Shown one piece after another: positions 1-11,140 of a DNA stretch of 64,000 nt. A program made the translations under genes and the position numbers. The DNA is from Metaphire vulgaris. Its lineage: Eukaryota; Annelida; Clitellata; Crassiclitellata; Megascolecidae. The first letter of the stretch is position 1. The number at the start of each line of letters is the position of its first letter. The notes below the pieces were generated by a model that did no database searches, was not told where the DNA came from, and worked only from the letters and a program-made list of their open reading frames with translations. The stretch covers positions 7,501-71,500 of the forward strand of contig JACLAT010000135.1 in assembly GCA_018105865.1 (NCBI GenBank). Reading direction: 5' to 3'.

Positions 1-240
1 TGGGGCTTTGGGGGCGTGTTAGAGGGGTTTAAAATATATCTGATGCCCACCCGATACACTCTGTTCATAAAAAGACCATCATAAGACCATCATGAATGAA
101 AAGGCTCTACTGCTGCAAATTGTATAGGCCTATATATATGCCAACGACAAAAATACTTTTGTAAAAGTTGTGCAACAAAGTTTACAGTAGAATAGTGCTG
201 TTTTCATAGTTCCAGCAAAACGTAATCAAGTCTATCGATT

Positions 241-335
241 TATCAATCAGTCAACCAATCAATCAATCAATCAACCTCTATGGCGCCACTATCATATGCC
301 CAGGGCATCAGCCGATGACGCGCAAAATCCTTATA
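241..335 (-). repeat. LINE 3' tail fragment
   Basis: A short (TCAA)n run is followed by a segment reading 'cctctatggcgccactat', then a diverged 'catcagccgatg'. The same pattern (simple repeat, 'cttctatagcgccac', 'catcaaccgatgg') marks the 3' ends of the minus-strand LINEs at 27.9 kb and 51.1 kb. I read it as a 5'-truncated tail of that family. No coding part remains. Confidence 0.45.
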
Positions 336-336
336 A

Positions 337-337
<1 letters not shown>

Positions 338-386
<49 letters not shown>
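338..386. repeat. (TA)n microsatellite
   Basis: About 49 bp of uninterrupted TA dinucleotides. The Tyr/Ile-repeat peptides it would encode are artefacts. Confidence 0.95.
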
Positions 387-387
<1 letters not shown>

Positions 388-1499
388 TGTTACAACGGCA
401 TTCTGTGTTCGTCCATTTATCAGCAGCATCCTATATGAAATTATGAATCACTCTAATATCGTCATAATGGACTCGATCCCGTTGGTCCATAGTCTCAATC
501 CACCTGGATACAGCGGACTTTGCATATAATAACGTGCAATTCGACCGGAGAATGCATTATTACTGTTGCTTATTGTACTGTATACTATGCATATTGAACA
601 AATCAAAGCGTGGGAAGCATATTTGCAGTTGTCCATATGGATCTTCTTCTATGATTTAGACAGAGGCTACTTTGGTACTCCAAACAATGAGTCGGGATTT
701 TCTTCATCTTAAGATAAATCGCTTCTTGCAAGCCTATATCACAAGTTTTATAGACTACAAAAATATTATAAAATCGATTCTCTGTATGATTTCAACCAGT
801 GGAAGGACAATTGTTACAGTGTAACTGCGTAGCTATATGCAAAAGTTTCAGCGGAATGATAAAGCACTCGAATTAGAATCACACATTCTTGATGCTCCAA
901 CATGATTGCGTAAAATCGTGAAAAGATTGTCAATACTGCCCGTCTCAATTTTATTTTACAGCGCTCGAAATGCGACACTTCTCAGACATTTCAGGCCGCA
1001 CACTATATACTGTATACACAGTCTTTCAATGTCCACCCAGCTTGAAAACTCACTTCATCAGCCCAGAATTGAAACAACGTCTATGTTCACAAGATCCAGG
1101 AGAACATATAATCAATAAGTTTTATACAGGCCTGCATGTTGGGAAGGGAGATTCCCTCCCCGCCAAAAAACTTAAAATCCCCAAATCCCAGCACTTACAC
1201 AAATTTTGCATTGAACTGTGTCTTTTCCCACCAACCAAGTCGATTTTCTTTCCGAAAGTCTCAATTTCCCCCCTAAAGGCCTGGAGTCTGGATAAAACAC
1301 TGCATATAATCATCGATCAAACAGAACGCATCAAATACACGCCGTCTTGCACAAATTACAACTCAAGACTCTCCTGAAAAACCCGCGACGGTTACAACGA
1401 ACCACCGTAACTATTACGCCACACACCAGGTAAACAACTAAAGCACAGATATACTGTAAGGAAATCACCAGATTTGTACACACCTTGGCACCGTTGCAC
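387..1499. other. Non-coding stretch, nothing recognised
   Basis: AT-rich sequence. The longest open frames, around 970-1377 (+), have no recognisable motif, no coding-like composition and no convincing splice borders. I see no RNA gene. Confidence 0.5.
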
Positions 1500-1696
1500 C
1501 TGGCTGTGGCTGATCCAGGATTTGGCAAGCGGCGGCCGTTGGGGCGGCAACTGATGGTGGCCTATGGGTGAGGGGGAAATGTCTGTTGCTATAGGTATGT
1601 TGTAATAAGTATTGGTGTCTCAACTGGGGGCGGGGCGCTGTGAACCAGACATCCAACAGGAGCCACGGACCCCGGGCCTCCCTGTAGAGCCGCCAC
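1500..1696 (-). mobile_element. MITE, same family as 27569-27741
   Basis: On the minus strand it begins CAGTGGCGGCTCTACAGGGA, close to the start of the well-delimited MITE at 27569 (CAGTGGCGGCTCAACAGGAG). The other end is diverged but keeps a 'CCAGGATTTGG' segment. hAT-type by its CAGTGG terminus. No target-site duplication could be verified for this copy. Confidence 0.45.
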
Positions 1697-1941
1697 TGCT
1701 TTGAGCACGTGATCATAGACCAGTTCGCATCAGTAAAAGCAAGAAAAGTGCATTTGCAGTCTTAATTAATGTTGTGTCAATAAAGTGTCGTCATTAGTTG
1801 ATTAAAGATTTGTTAATCTGCTGACCTTTCTGACCTCCCTGCCAAGGGCGCCAAATACCCTGGGTACGCCCCCTGGGACTCATTGATGTGGAATTCGCGG
1901 CTACTTTTCTACCATATTCTACGATTAGACAAAAGCTGGTA

Positions 1942-2128
1942 CAGTGGATCCCACTTAATCGCATACCGCTTAATTGCATAACCCGCATAACAACATAAAA
2001 CCCGAATCAGTGTTTTGTGCGTACAATTAATTATAATTATCAGACGCATAGCCCAGTTAATCGCATAGCCCAGTTAATCGCATAAGCAAGGCTTGCACGG
2101 CACCTATGCAATTACGCGGGTTTCACTG
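1942..2128. mobile_element. pogo/Tigger-like MITE
   Basis: A 187-bp element flanked by TA on both sides. Its ends read CAGTGGATCCCACTTAATCG on the left and, inverted from the right, CAGTGAAACCCGCGTAATTG. The interior repeats 'TTAATCGCATA' several times, including a 17-bp unit (GCATAGCCCAGTTAATC) twice in tandem at 2046-2079. TA target and CAGTG termini fit the pogo/Tigger group (established family features). It is non-coding. Confidence 0.6.
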
Positions 2129-2391
2129 TATCAGGGCTATTTCGAGGATTCGCATTATTAGGGGGTGTCAAAATATCCCTGCAGTCTGGTATCCATTCAA
2201 AATCACGACTCTTCTTCCTGTCGATTTCAAATAGGTTTATGGTCTATCGTCTAGGCCTAAGTAGTAGAAGCCCCTTGGAATCGAATGCTTCGATGACTGA
2301 TAGATAGATAGATAGGCCTGCGAAGAGAGAGAGAGATACAAAACAACGGCGCAGCAGCGAATAACGATGACCTCTTAGCCTACCCACTCAC

Positions 2392-2477
2392 CTATCGTCG
2401 TAGGCGAAATCCGCTTGCAGGGTGTTCACGTAAAGACCGAACGCCAACAGGACCGGACAGAGAATTTCGCAGTCCAT
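2392..2477 (-). CDS. TMTC: TMTC-like O-mannosyltransferase, first coding exon
   Basis: An ATG at 2477 opens 28 codons ending in a consensus donor (AG|GTGAGT). The peptide starts MDCEILCPVLLAFGLYV and reaches NTLQADFAYDD, the N-terminal hydrophobic segment plus the luminal '(N/S)TL.(A/G).F.(Y/H)DD' motif of TMTC proteins. These are ER membrane proteins with TPR repeats that O-mannosylate cadherins; the DD is part of their GT-C catalytic loop. The donor leaves an S/R codon split, consistent with the family's following 'SRAI'. Later exons would lie at lower coordinates; none is visible before base 1, so intron 1 is long or the rest lies outside. TMTC2-like is the closest match from memory; the paralogue is uncertain. 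Confidence 0.7.
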
Positions 2478-2830
2478 GACACCGAGAAGTTTATCCGGGC
2501 GAGCGACAACAGAACGAGACCGAACGGCGTCCGATCGAGTAGTAGTAGTAACGACGACCGCTCTCGACGACGGCTCTAGTTCCTCCCGCTCTTACCAAGT
2601 CCGGCGGCTTCCATCGTGTGTACGACGGTCGCGGCGTTCTGTACAACGCCGCATACACCAACGCACACTCGGCGACGACGGCGACTGTATCAGTGCCAAT
2701 CACTCTTCGTATAGGCGGGCGCCACCGAGTTTTCTCAGTCGTGACTGGTCAGTTAATGTATAATAATGATTGCTGCCGTCAATGAAGTTAGTTCTCAGAC
2801 GACGCCGTGGGCTAAAGCGTATACGCCGTA
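2478..2830 (-). promoter_or_regulatory. Probable 5' UTR/promoter of the TMTC-like gene
   Basis: Directly upstream of the TMTC start, the sequence becomes markedly richer in CG dinucleotides than its surroundings, as expected of a housekeeping promoter. The overlapping open frames on both strands are low-complexity Arg/Ser and Tyr runs and are not genes. No TATA box or defined start site could be assigned. Confidence 0.35.
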
Positions 2831-3273
2831 TACGGCATCCTTGAAGTCACGGTCTGTTTGGTCTTCTGTGTATAGAGAGGCTATGGCCTAAGTAGGCATG
2901 ATAATTTGCTATGGAAATGAAAGGCACTGATTGCATTAATATTGCAGTTGATTGCTTTCTAAAGAACGTGAGCCATATGGGAAATACTAGAAGCCTTCAG
3001 GGATAAATGGAACGAGTAAGGTGAGATAAGGCATCATAAAGGATATGATGATAGGTCAAAACCCCAGACATCAAGATGATTCCAGAATGGGATGCATATT
3101 TTAAAACTCCAGAGAGACATGAGCTCCAGAAATGTAGTAGGTCTACCTACTCCCAAACTGTCAACTGCAGCTGATCATTCTATATTAACTGTCTCTATAT
3201 TCCAAAACATGCCGAAGTAACGCAGTAAACGCACTCTTCTGAAAACTAAAAAATATGCCAAAAATCTGTTCAG

Positions 3274-3275
<2 letters not shown>

Positions 3276-3344
<69 letters not shown>
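3276..3344. repeat. (TA)n microsatellite
   Basis: Roughly 69 bp of TA dinucleotides. It borders the 3' side (in element orientation) of the LINE relic at 3345-4061. Confidence 0.95.
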
Positions 3345-3348
<4 letters not shown>

Positions 3349-4057
3349 ATCTTGCCGGGGTTTAGTGCAAGACGATTGGCTGCTGTCCATTGCTTGATTT
3401 CCTGAATGCAGTCCATAAAGCGAGTCCGCATTCGTTCAGTGTCCAGGGTAGGCAGGAGTAGATTTGTCGGCGTACGCATGCGAGGTGAGACCGAACAAGT
3501 CCACAATTCGACTGACATCCGCTACGTACAGTATGAAGAGTAGCGGACCCAGGGCTGATCCCTGAGGCACCCCACAGCGTACAGGACGCGAGGCAGACAA
3601 GGTACCCTCCTAACTGACCAACTGTGATCTCTCCTGAGGGTAATCGGCAAGCCAGGATAGAGCTTGACCTTTGACCCCATAGTAGAGCTCAAGGCGACGG
3701 GTGAGAATAGCGTGGTCGACCGTGTCGAAATGCAGCAGAGAGGTCGAGAAGACAAAGAAGGGCTAGTTCTCCGTTGGCTATTGCATCGATGATTTTATTG
3801 GAGATCTTCAGGAGGATGTTTCAGTAGAATGGCCCTCCCGATAGGCAGACTGGTGACTCGGCATGAGTCCATTCTGAACCAGATGCGCAACGAGTTGTCT
3901 GTTCACCATCCTCTCGATTAACTTCGACAGAAACGGGAGGTTGGCGACCGGACGGAAATTCACGACATCGGTTTGGTCCAGGTCTGACCGCTTGAGATGC
4001 GGGCTGATGATAGCGTGTTTCCACGCCGGTGAAACTCGCCCTTCGCTAGGGACACAG

Positions 4058-4061
<4 letters not shown>
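3345..4061 (-). pseudogene. LINE reverse transcriptase relic
   Basis: Minus-strand frames carry reverse-transcriptase blocks in the right order: 'VVNFRPVANLPFLSKLIERM' and 'QSAYREGHSTET', then in a second frame 'GVPQGSALGPLLFILY' and a degenerate catalytic box 'HAYADKS' (YADD expected), then 'NRLALNPGK'. Three frames are needed, so the copy is dead. It belongs to the L2/CR1-like group by comparison with the longer copies at 28-31 kb and 51-54 kb. It lies between two TA arrays, which suggests insertion into TA-rich target DNA. Confidence 0.8.

Positions 4062-4148
<87 letters not shown>
4060..4148. repeat. (TA)n microsatellite
   Basis: Nearly 90 bp of TA repeats with one 'AAA' interruption, bordering the other side of the LINE relic. 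Confidence 0.95.
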
Positions 4149-4149
<1 letters not shown>

Positions 4150-4452
4150 ATTATGTACAGTCAAGTTTTAAGCTGTACTCTAGACTGTTAAACATTTACC
4201 AGTAACAAACAGACCCGTGCCTTACTAACTTGTACATTATGTTGATGGGTGAATAGTTAAGAGATTTTTAATAAATGTTATTTAATTTTTGGAAAAGAAG
4301 TCTTTGGTTTTCTGAGTTGTGTTTGAGCGAGTGTTCCAAGTGATCACCGTGCGGATTTCGAGTAGCGTGAATTAGAGATTCAGAAATGACATACCTCTCG
4401 CAAGATAAGTTGTAACTCATTTATAATAGCCGAAATCCCGCTCGGTGATAAT

Positions 4453-4686
4453 ATGCAAAAAGCATTCACTGAATCAGGCAGTCTTAGAGCACATAAAATA
4501 ATTCATACCGGAGAGAAAAACCGTTTATTTGCAAAGTATGCCAAAGAGCGTTTAATGATAAGAGAAATTGTAAACGTCACGAGAAAATTCATTCGGGAGA
4601 CGATTCATACAGGAGAAAAGCGGAGAAAACCTCCTATGCCATTACATATAAATATATCAGCATCTCTGCTTACGGCGACGCGATGA
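4453..4686 (+). pseudogene. C2H2 zinc-finger fragment with frameshift
   Basis: The first frame gives 'KAFTESGSLRAHKIIHTGEK', the second half of a C2H2 finger with its TGEK linker; the preceding Cys pair is missing. In the next frame the following bases read 'CKVCQRAFNDKRNCKRHEKI', then 'HSG', a complete second finger with C-x2-C and H-x3-H. The two are out of phase because the linker reads GAG AAA AA CCG, with an A5 run at 4516-4520 one or two bases from the expected length. Either a decayed multi-finger gene or a homopolymer sequencing error. No further fingers are seen around it. Confidence 0.65.
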
Positions 4687-4689
4687 TCA

Positions 4690-5700
4690 CTGGGTCGTTA
4701 AACGCCAGCGTGCGACTCTTCTTTATTATTGCGCATGCTTCGGACAGACTGTCGTAGTCAACGCAGTCTCTGTTCGATGATGAAACAGTAGCGTTTAACA
4801 GCGTTATGCTGTGCGCCTCGGTTGGATTTGTCTAAAAACAAGAACCTTTGGAAAGTAAATGAATCTGCTTCGATAAGCGTTTCTTTGCAACGATTTAAGT
4901 CTAGCAAATGACGTCTCTAGGGGGCAGGGGCAAAGGGCCACACCGGGTGACACGTATTACATCACAAAGTGGGGGGGGAGTGACATCAACGCGCTTGGTG
5001 CTTGTAAATTAAATATAGCTAAGCGATTCCATTTGTACGTATGATCTGGTACAGGATGACTCAAGAAAGTCCATGGTAGTTTTTTTGCAAGGGGGTAGGG
5101 GCAGTCAGTGTGATAGTGAATACTCTATTTGGAGACGCCGACATGTCCGTTATTTATAAACAACGAAACGGTTTTAATTAATGTCAATACTTTCCAGATA
5201 TACTCTATTAGTTGGAGTATAAGAGACAGACTATAGTCTCCCACGGATTCTGAAATAGTTAATACGCAGCTCTTCCCTCGATCGCCCTAATAGGCATTCC
5301 GTTACATATTCGCCAGGTCTTTCATTTAGTTGATGTCCCTAGTTCTCGTACAGTCAATGGCGTTAGTGTGTAGTATGAAATGGCTGGGTGTGCTCTATTT
5401 CAAATCCTGTAGATCGAAATTGGTAATGATATTATTGATTATTCTTGCAAAGTTTAAAGCAGTGAAGATGGAACAAGAGGAAAATGTGGATTTTGTCGGA
5501 GAATTTCTTCAAGTCGATTAGATTTTTACATATCTAGGACCTATATATACCTTCTATTCAACAGGTCTTCAATAGGCTTCTCTCACAGAGCGAATTAATT
5601 TAAAAATTGTTTTTGATGTCTATAAACCTGCTGCAGGCCTATAATGAACCATATATCTTAAATTTCCATGTAGCCCAATGTAAAGCAGTGGCATAGAGTG
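4690..5700. other. Non-coding stretch, nothing recognised
   Basis: No exon or repeat that I can name. The short plus-strand frame at 5330-5521 has no motif and unremarkable splice context. A G10 homopolymer sits near 4970. Confidence 0.4.
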
Positions 5701-5711
5701 AGTAGGCCTAC

Positions 5712-7430
5712 CTCGTTGGCGTACGTTGACTGTTGATTTAGCTTTAGTTCGTAGACAGTAATGCATTTGCCTTCGACCGTAGAACCAAGTACCAGATCAA
5801 AATCCGAAAAACCAAGAGTTTTGATATTTGCTACGACAAATGGCATCTCTTCCTAAAATTCCACATCCAAGAATAAATAACAAGGAAACTAACAGACTGG
5901 CTTGGTTGACTCATGCAGTCACTGAATTCGCTCAATCAATCACCGAATATGAACGACCTCGTAATGTCTTCTTTACCTGTGCTAATTTCTGAATTTCGCA
6001 AAGGGTTTACGGTTGATAACTGAGAATTCGATTAAGGATCGAAAATGTCAAATGAAAGTTAATTGCATTAGTACATTAGCTTTGAAACTTAAAATAATCA
6101 AATAGTCATATTTCAATCGTTATAATAATAGGCTTCGAAAATTAAAAATACAGATTTAAGTCGAAAATGTCAGTTACCTGACTTTTACTGATGAACAGCG
6201 CTAAGGTGGATTTATGAGTGACAAACAACTTTCAGAATTCATCAGGACTGTCTTTATGAGAAACTGACTTGACAATATAATGGACATTCGACGTTATACC
6301 CTACAATGACAATTGCCAATAATTAATATCGATTAGCTCATCATATAGGCCCCTGCACGCACTGATACTTCTGAAATATATTAAAAGAGAATAACCTATA
6401 CTAAGACGAGGATAGGCAGGGATATTTTATACCCCTAACAACCCCCAATTTTAGGTCGACACCCTCTCTCAAAATTTGGTAAGGTGCCAATGGTATGCAT
6501 ACAAAATGCATACTAATTAGCTCGGACACCTTCCCCAATTTGAGGTTGACACCCCCAAATCACATTCCTAGAAATATCCCTGGGAGAGGCCTATTAAAAA
6601 TGAGGTTGCCAGATAATATACTATATACATAACCCTAGAAATGTGCGGGAATTCGCCATAGAATGATGTCAAGGTATCGAAATATTTTGTTGTTAAGCGG
6701 GACGATATGAAAAGGCTGACAACATTCAAGATGAAATAGTCTGTATAATGGGATAACAAATAAGAAATATACCTGGACAACGGTGGCGTCAGAATTTCGT
6801 ATATCTTTAGTCTTGTTCTCTGCGTTGCCTAAAGTATTAAGGAATATTGCCAATAACAGATAGGAAGATTATTGCATTAGACAAAATTAGGCCTAGATTT
6901 CACTATTAATTTAAAACAGGCAGCGTTTGGCTACAGTGTAGGAAGTCTGTGGGTTTTAAATCAATTTATTAAAGAATATATTACTAGCGATTTGCATATA
7001 ATTTTCTGAAGACGTAAAACTTTCACCTCCTTTTTGTTCATCGAGAATCTACAATACAAAGTATTACTGTAATTATAATAATTATTAGGCTAACAAAATA
7101 ATAATATGTACCGCTATAGTTCGCTACTGGAAGGAGAATTCGACCAAAACGTATAAGAAGCTATACATTTTAACGAAGGTTTTGAAGTATAGGGTCTATT
7201 AACTACGACTAAGCCAAACATTAAGTTAAAGTCAAACGCATTTAACACAGTGCGCAATATAATTACTTGTCTTCTTCTACCTGAAACTGAACCTCGAGCT
7301 TTGCTTTTCCGCTGAGCGGGTCCTTCGTTCGAAGTTTGTTCAGCTGGTTTTCGTAGTTGTCTCGCCTTAGTACCGTATCGCCGGCGGCAAAGTGCTCGCG
7401 TAATGCAGCGTAGACGAATCTGTACTGCGC
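5712..7430 (-). CDS. Receptor-type protein tyrosine phosphatase, partial (end of D1 into D2)
   Basis: The exon at 7281-7430 is exactly 50 codons with clean borders (tttgcag| and CAG|GTAGAA). It reads 'AQYRFVYAALREHFAAGDT' and ends 'GKAKLEVQFQ', the C-terminal helix of a first phosphatase domain ('QY.F.Y.AL.E....GDT') plus the linker to the second. A short exon at about 6772-6820 carries 'ILTPPLS', as after the linker in R2B-type receptors. The exon at 5712-5852 is exactly 47 codons with clean borders and contains 'FSDFDLVLGSTVEG' then 'ITVYELKL', resembling a D2 strand region. A weaker candidate lies at 6650-6740. The catalytic HCSAGVGRTG exon, ectodomain and final exons are not visible although space remains, so this looks like a gene fragment or a locally scrambled assembly. 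Confidence 0.5.
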
Positions 7431-7439
7431 CTGCAAAAT

Positions 7440-8094
7440 ATATTTCCCACAAAAATGCCAATTAAAACTCGAAACTATTGGGGCATTCGGTTTCTATCTA
7501 GCTTGACCGCGAGTTCTCTCCTTTAAGGCGAGCCCAGCGGGTTTTCGGTATCCGGGAGGGGATGGGGGGGTGAGACGAATGAGTTGGTGTCCGGTTGTCT
7601 GACAAGGCGACGAACTCGTTCATGTGTGAAGTGTAAAACGCTCTCGACTTTAGCTGTTTGCGTTGATTAATTATTGCGCTGCATATTATTCTTATTCGCA
7701 TTTTAATTTTGTCAACGCACGTTAACTTATATTCGCATTCAAGGATAAATCCACTTGCAATTTCTTAGAACTGTTGTAAATACTGTGAAATTTCTTACTA
7801 TCAGACATCAATGCATAAGAAATTTTTGCCTTTTGCATACCCCCTTGAAAGTCCATTTTGTACCCCGGGTGTACGCGTACCACCATTTGGGAACCACTGC
7901 CATAAAGTATCTGAGGTGTCCTATTCTCTGTTGGAAGGGTGAATTCGTGATAATAATGTAGGCAGCATTCATGTTATGTTTCATTAATGGATTACTGTTG
8001 ACAAGTGTTGAGTGTGATGCATAGAACAGAATTAGTGCTATTGTGTATGTATAATGATAATTAATAGCATGTCTGTCTATATTGTATAATAATT
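7440..8094. other. Intergenic; possible hAT repeat end
   Basis: No exon recognised. At about 7850-7902 the sequence ends 'TTTGGGAACCACTG', the typical right terminus of hAT-type non-autonomous elements (CAGTGGTTCCCAAA inverted). A matching left end was not found. Confidence 0.35.
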
Positions 8095-8099
8095 GTGTA

Positions 8100-8180
8100 T
8101 GTCATCATCATTGAACTTCCATAGCACCATGTTTTTGACATCAGTTGATGGTCGCTTCTTGATTTAAATCGCAATCCCCT
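8100..8180 (-). repeat. LINE 3' tail fragment
   Basis: 'acttccatagcaccatg' followed by 'catcagttgatgg' matches the 3' end signature of the L2/CR1-like LINEs in this window (compare 51.16 kb and 27.95 kb). It sits just upstream of the first recognised HDAC8 exon. Confidence 0.45.
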
Positions 8181-8223
8181 GTTATCAAATCCAGTAAGTC
8201 GGTCCGATATTTCGGTCCCGGTT

Positions 8224-9760
8224 ATGGCAGATTGGCAACAGAGAACTTATGTGCATATATGTATATTTGTAACACTGCAGATGGATCGCAATTCCTACCA
8301 ATGTGTTGGCAATTTGGAAGGACTACCGGTAAATGGTTCAAAGCATCTCGACGCTGGTTTGAGTAGTCATCTTGTTATGTACATTCACAGTGAAGATTAT
8401 TTGTCTCACTGTAATCGGTTCTGGAAGGTGGCTGGCCGGGTAAGCTGTTTGTTTGTCCGAAATGTAGTTTTCTCTTGTTTCTACACTCATTGCAGACTCA
8501 TTGAAATTTAGCATTGATTATGGCCTCCTTAGGTACAGTACTGCATTTTTTATTTCACTAAAGTTGTGCAGACTTAGTATAATTTGACAGTTACGCTACA
8601 CGTTGCCATATGCTCTGATGCAGAGGTGTACCATGTTTAAAAGGTTAATGGCATTAGTCTTATTTGATACTAAGTTTTATTGATTCAGTTTTAAATTCAT
8701 TGATAGTTTTAAATTTTACTGTTTAACAGATAATTAGTCTGTCTTGCAGGCTGCACTTGTACACAGTCTCATTGACTCCTACCAGCTTCTAAAGTACATG
8801 AAGTAAAAATTAATATCATTATATATAACAATAGATAGTGCATTTATTCTCTTGAGAATTAAGTTTTAAAAGAAGTTATTACTTATATTACCCATTATTT
8901 TATAATTTATTAAATTATCATTGCCTCGCTTTTAAATGTTTTACGATGTTTAATGTCTTGTGCTTATGTAATTGTCATCTGGCTTTGTGACAAAACGCAG
9001 TAGGTCTGTGTGGATTGCCTCGTGTCCACTCCTTAAGTCAGGTCTTCAGTAGTGGTGTCCTTCTAGGCCAAAGGTTTCAAAATCATGGCCCATGGACCAC
9101 TTGTGGCCAATTGGGTTCTCATAAAGTGGCATGGGGTTGGCACCCTATTCTATTTTATATTGTATATTCTATTGTATAGTCCAAAATTCTCTAATGTAAG
9201 AATTTTATAACGTCATGGCCTGCTTAGGTACTGAAAATAGTAGTTATATAGCCCACCATGTGAGGAGCTTGGGAACCACTGCTCTGGGCCTTTTCTTTGC
9301 ATCTCTTCTTTTGGATTAAACAGGATTATGTGCCACATTGATTTAAACAAAGAAGTTGGATCAGATGACTAAATTCCAAAATTTTATGCTGCTACTGGGA
9401 ATTTTTCTTTGACTGGGGTGGGGGTTAGACTTTCATCTCCCGCAAATTGAGCATTGACTATGTTCTATCAAGACGATGACTTAATACGCTAGACACAATA
9501 TTGGTTCTGTTGTAGATTTTATGATAATTATTGTTTTTATTATGCTTAGAGTGGTGTCGCCACGCCCAGCAGACGATGATGAACTTGCCTTGTTTCATTC
9601 ATCGTCATATCTTCAGTGTCTTAAAAAGTCTTTCAAATGGTGATCTTGTTGATGAATCAGAACAGGAAGAATACGGTTTGAGTGAGCATTTTTATTACAT
9701 GAGCTATTGCAACAATTTAAAATGCAAATTGATTTGTCAATTGTCAATTACATATGTGTT

Positions 9761-9797
<37 letters not shown>

Positions 9798-9936
9798 TAT
9801 ATATATATTATATATATATACATATATATTCAGTTATATATATTGATTCAGTTATATATATATATATATATATATATTGATTCAGTTATATATATATATA
9901 TATATATTGATTCAGTTATATATATATATTGATTCA

Positions 9937-9995
<59 letters not shown>

Positions 9996-11104
9996 CAGAG
10001 CATATTAAACCAATTTTATTGAAATATTCATCTGTTTTATGATTTCAGACTATGATTGTCCTGCATATGCAAAGGTTTTTGAATGCTGCAAATTAATTGC
10101 TGGTGCTAGCATTATGGCTGCCAATTGCCTTATTAAAGGTGAATGCAGTGTTTCAATCAATTGGTCAGGAGGCTGGCATCATGCCAAAAAGTATGTTTTG
10201 ATTATATTTTATTCAACATTTAAGTCATTTATTGCACTTATATTATATTTTGAATTCTGTTTCTTCTTTGCACTCAGTATTGGTGAAATTAACTACATTA
10301 TGGATATACATTTCTGATTATCATTCATGGCTGTTGAAGTTTGACTTGATGTCATATGCACCCAATCAGTTCTTTACTAATAATTTTTCCTCTGTGGTAT
10401 TAGATTAATGTTCTCAGAGGCGAGCAGCTATATGGACAACCTGGCCAAATGCCAAGGGCCCCCGTCGCCCCCTCCCCGACCTACAAAGGGTCCCTGACCC
10501 GAGTCACCAGACCCTCTAATAGGGTGCAGTGTGCAAGGCCGCATCTGGAATTTACGTTTGATAAGAGATCACTAAAGTAGCAGAAATGGCCCTGCCTGTT
10601 TTTCACCAAGGGCCCCGAGCATATTGCTATGCCACTGAATGTTCTTTAATCGTTAAAATAGCCGGTGTTGTATTTGTTGAAAAAGGGATGAAGCGTCTGG
10701 ATTTTTGTTACATCAATGATGTTGTGCTATGTATATTGAAGCTGCTGACAACATTTAGCCATGTGTTGTATGTTGATCTTGATCTTCATCATGGAGATGG
10801 TTAGTAGACTTCGCTGAATCTCTGATACCATATTTAAATCAGAAATGGCTTCATAAACTCTTGACTTATAGGAGACCTGGTTAACGCCTTCAATTTTTAA
10901 TGGCATCAGCCTAATGGTGGGGAGGGCGGTTGTCAATCTTTCCTTGGTGCCTTTCCTTTCCTCCGGTAAGCTTTTGATGTACTCATTCACAGCTGATTGG
11001 ACTGGGAGAGTGCTGGAGGCAGAGGGCAACCACATTTTTTTTCTTTTAATTTTTGAACATATTATGCACGAAAGTGTATGTAGTTTTGAACATATTATGC
11101 ATGA

Positions 11105-11140
<36 letters not shown>

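Noticed and set aside
296..529. Open frames made of Tyr/Ile repeats (also 3270-3518, 3808-4164, 9531-9932, 11100, 24241)
   Set aside because: They read through (TA)n microsatellites; only non-repeat parts that match known families were kept.
970..1377. 135-codon plus-strand frame
   Set aside because: No motif, no splice support, composition like surrounding non-coding DNA.
2476..2763. Arg/Ser-rich plus-strand frame and its minus-strand shadow
   Set aside because: Lies in the CG-rich 5' region of the TMTC-like gene; low complexity on both strands.
9040..9290. Another hAT MITE with 'GGGAACCACTG' right end
   Set aside because: The left end ('CAGTAGTGGTGTCC') matches poorly and no 8-bp duplication was found, so it is not listed as an element.
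9550..10799. Programmed ribosomal frameshifting in HDAC8
   Set aside because: The two extra bases lie in plain homopolymers without slippery-site or pseudoknot context, and similar indels occur in unrelated genes of the window.
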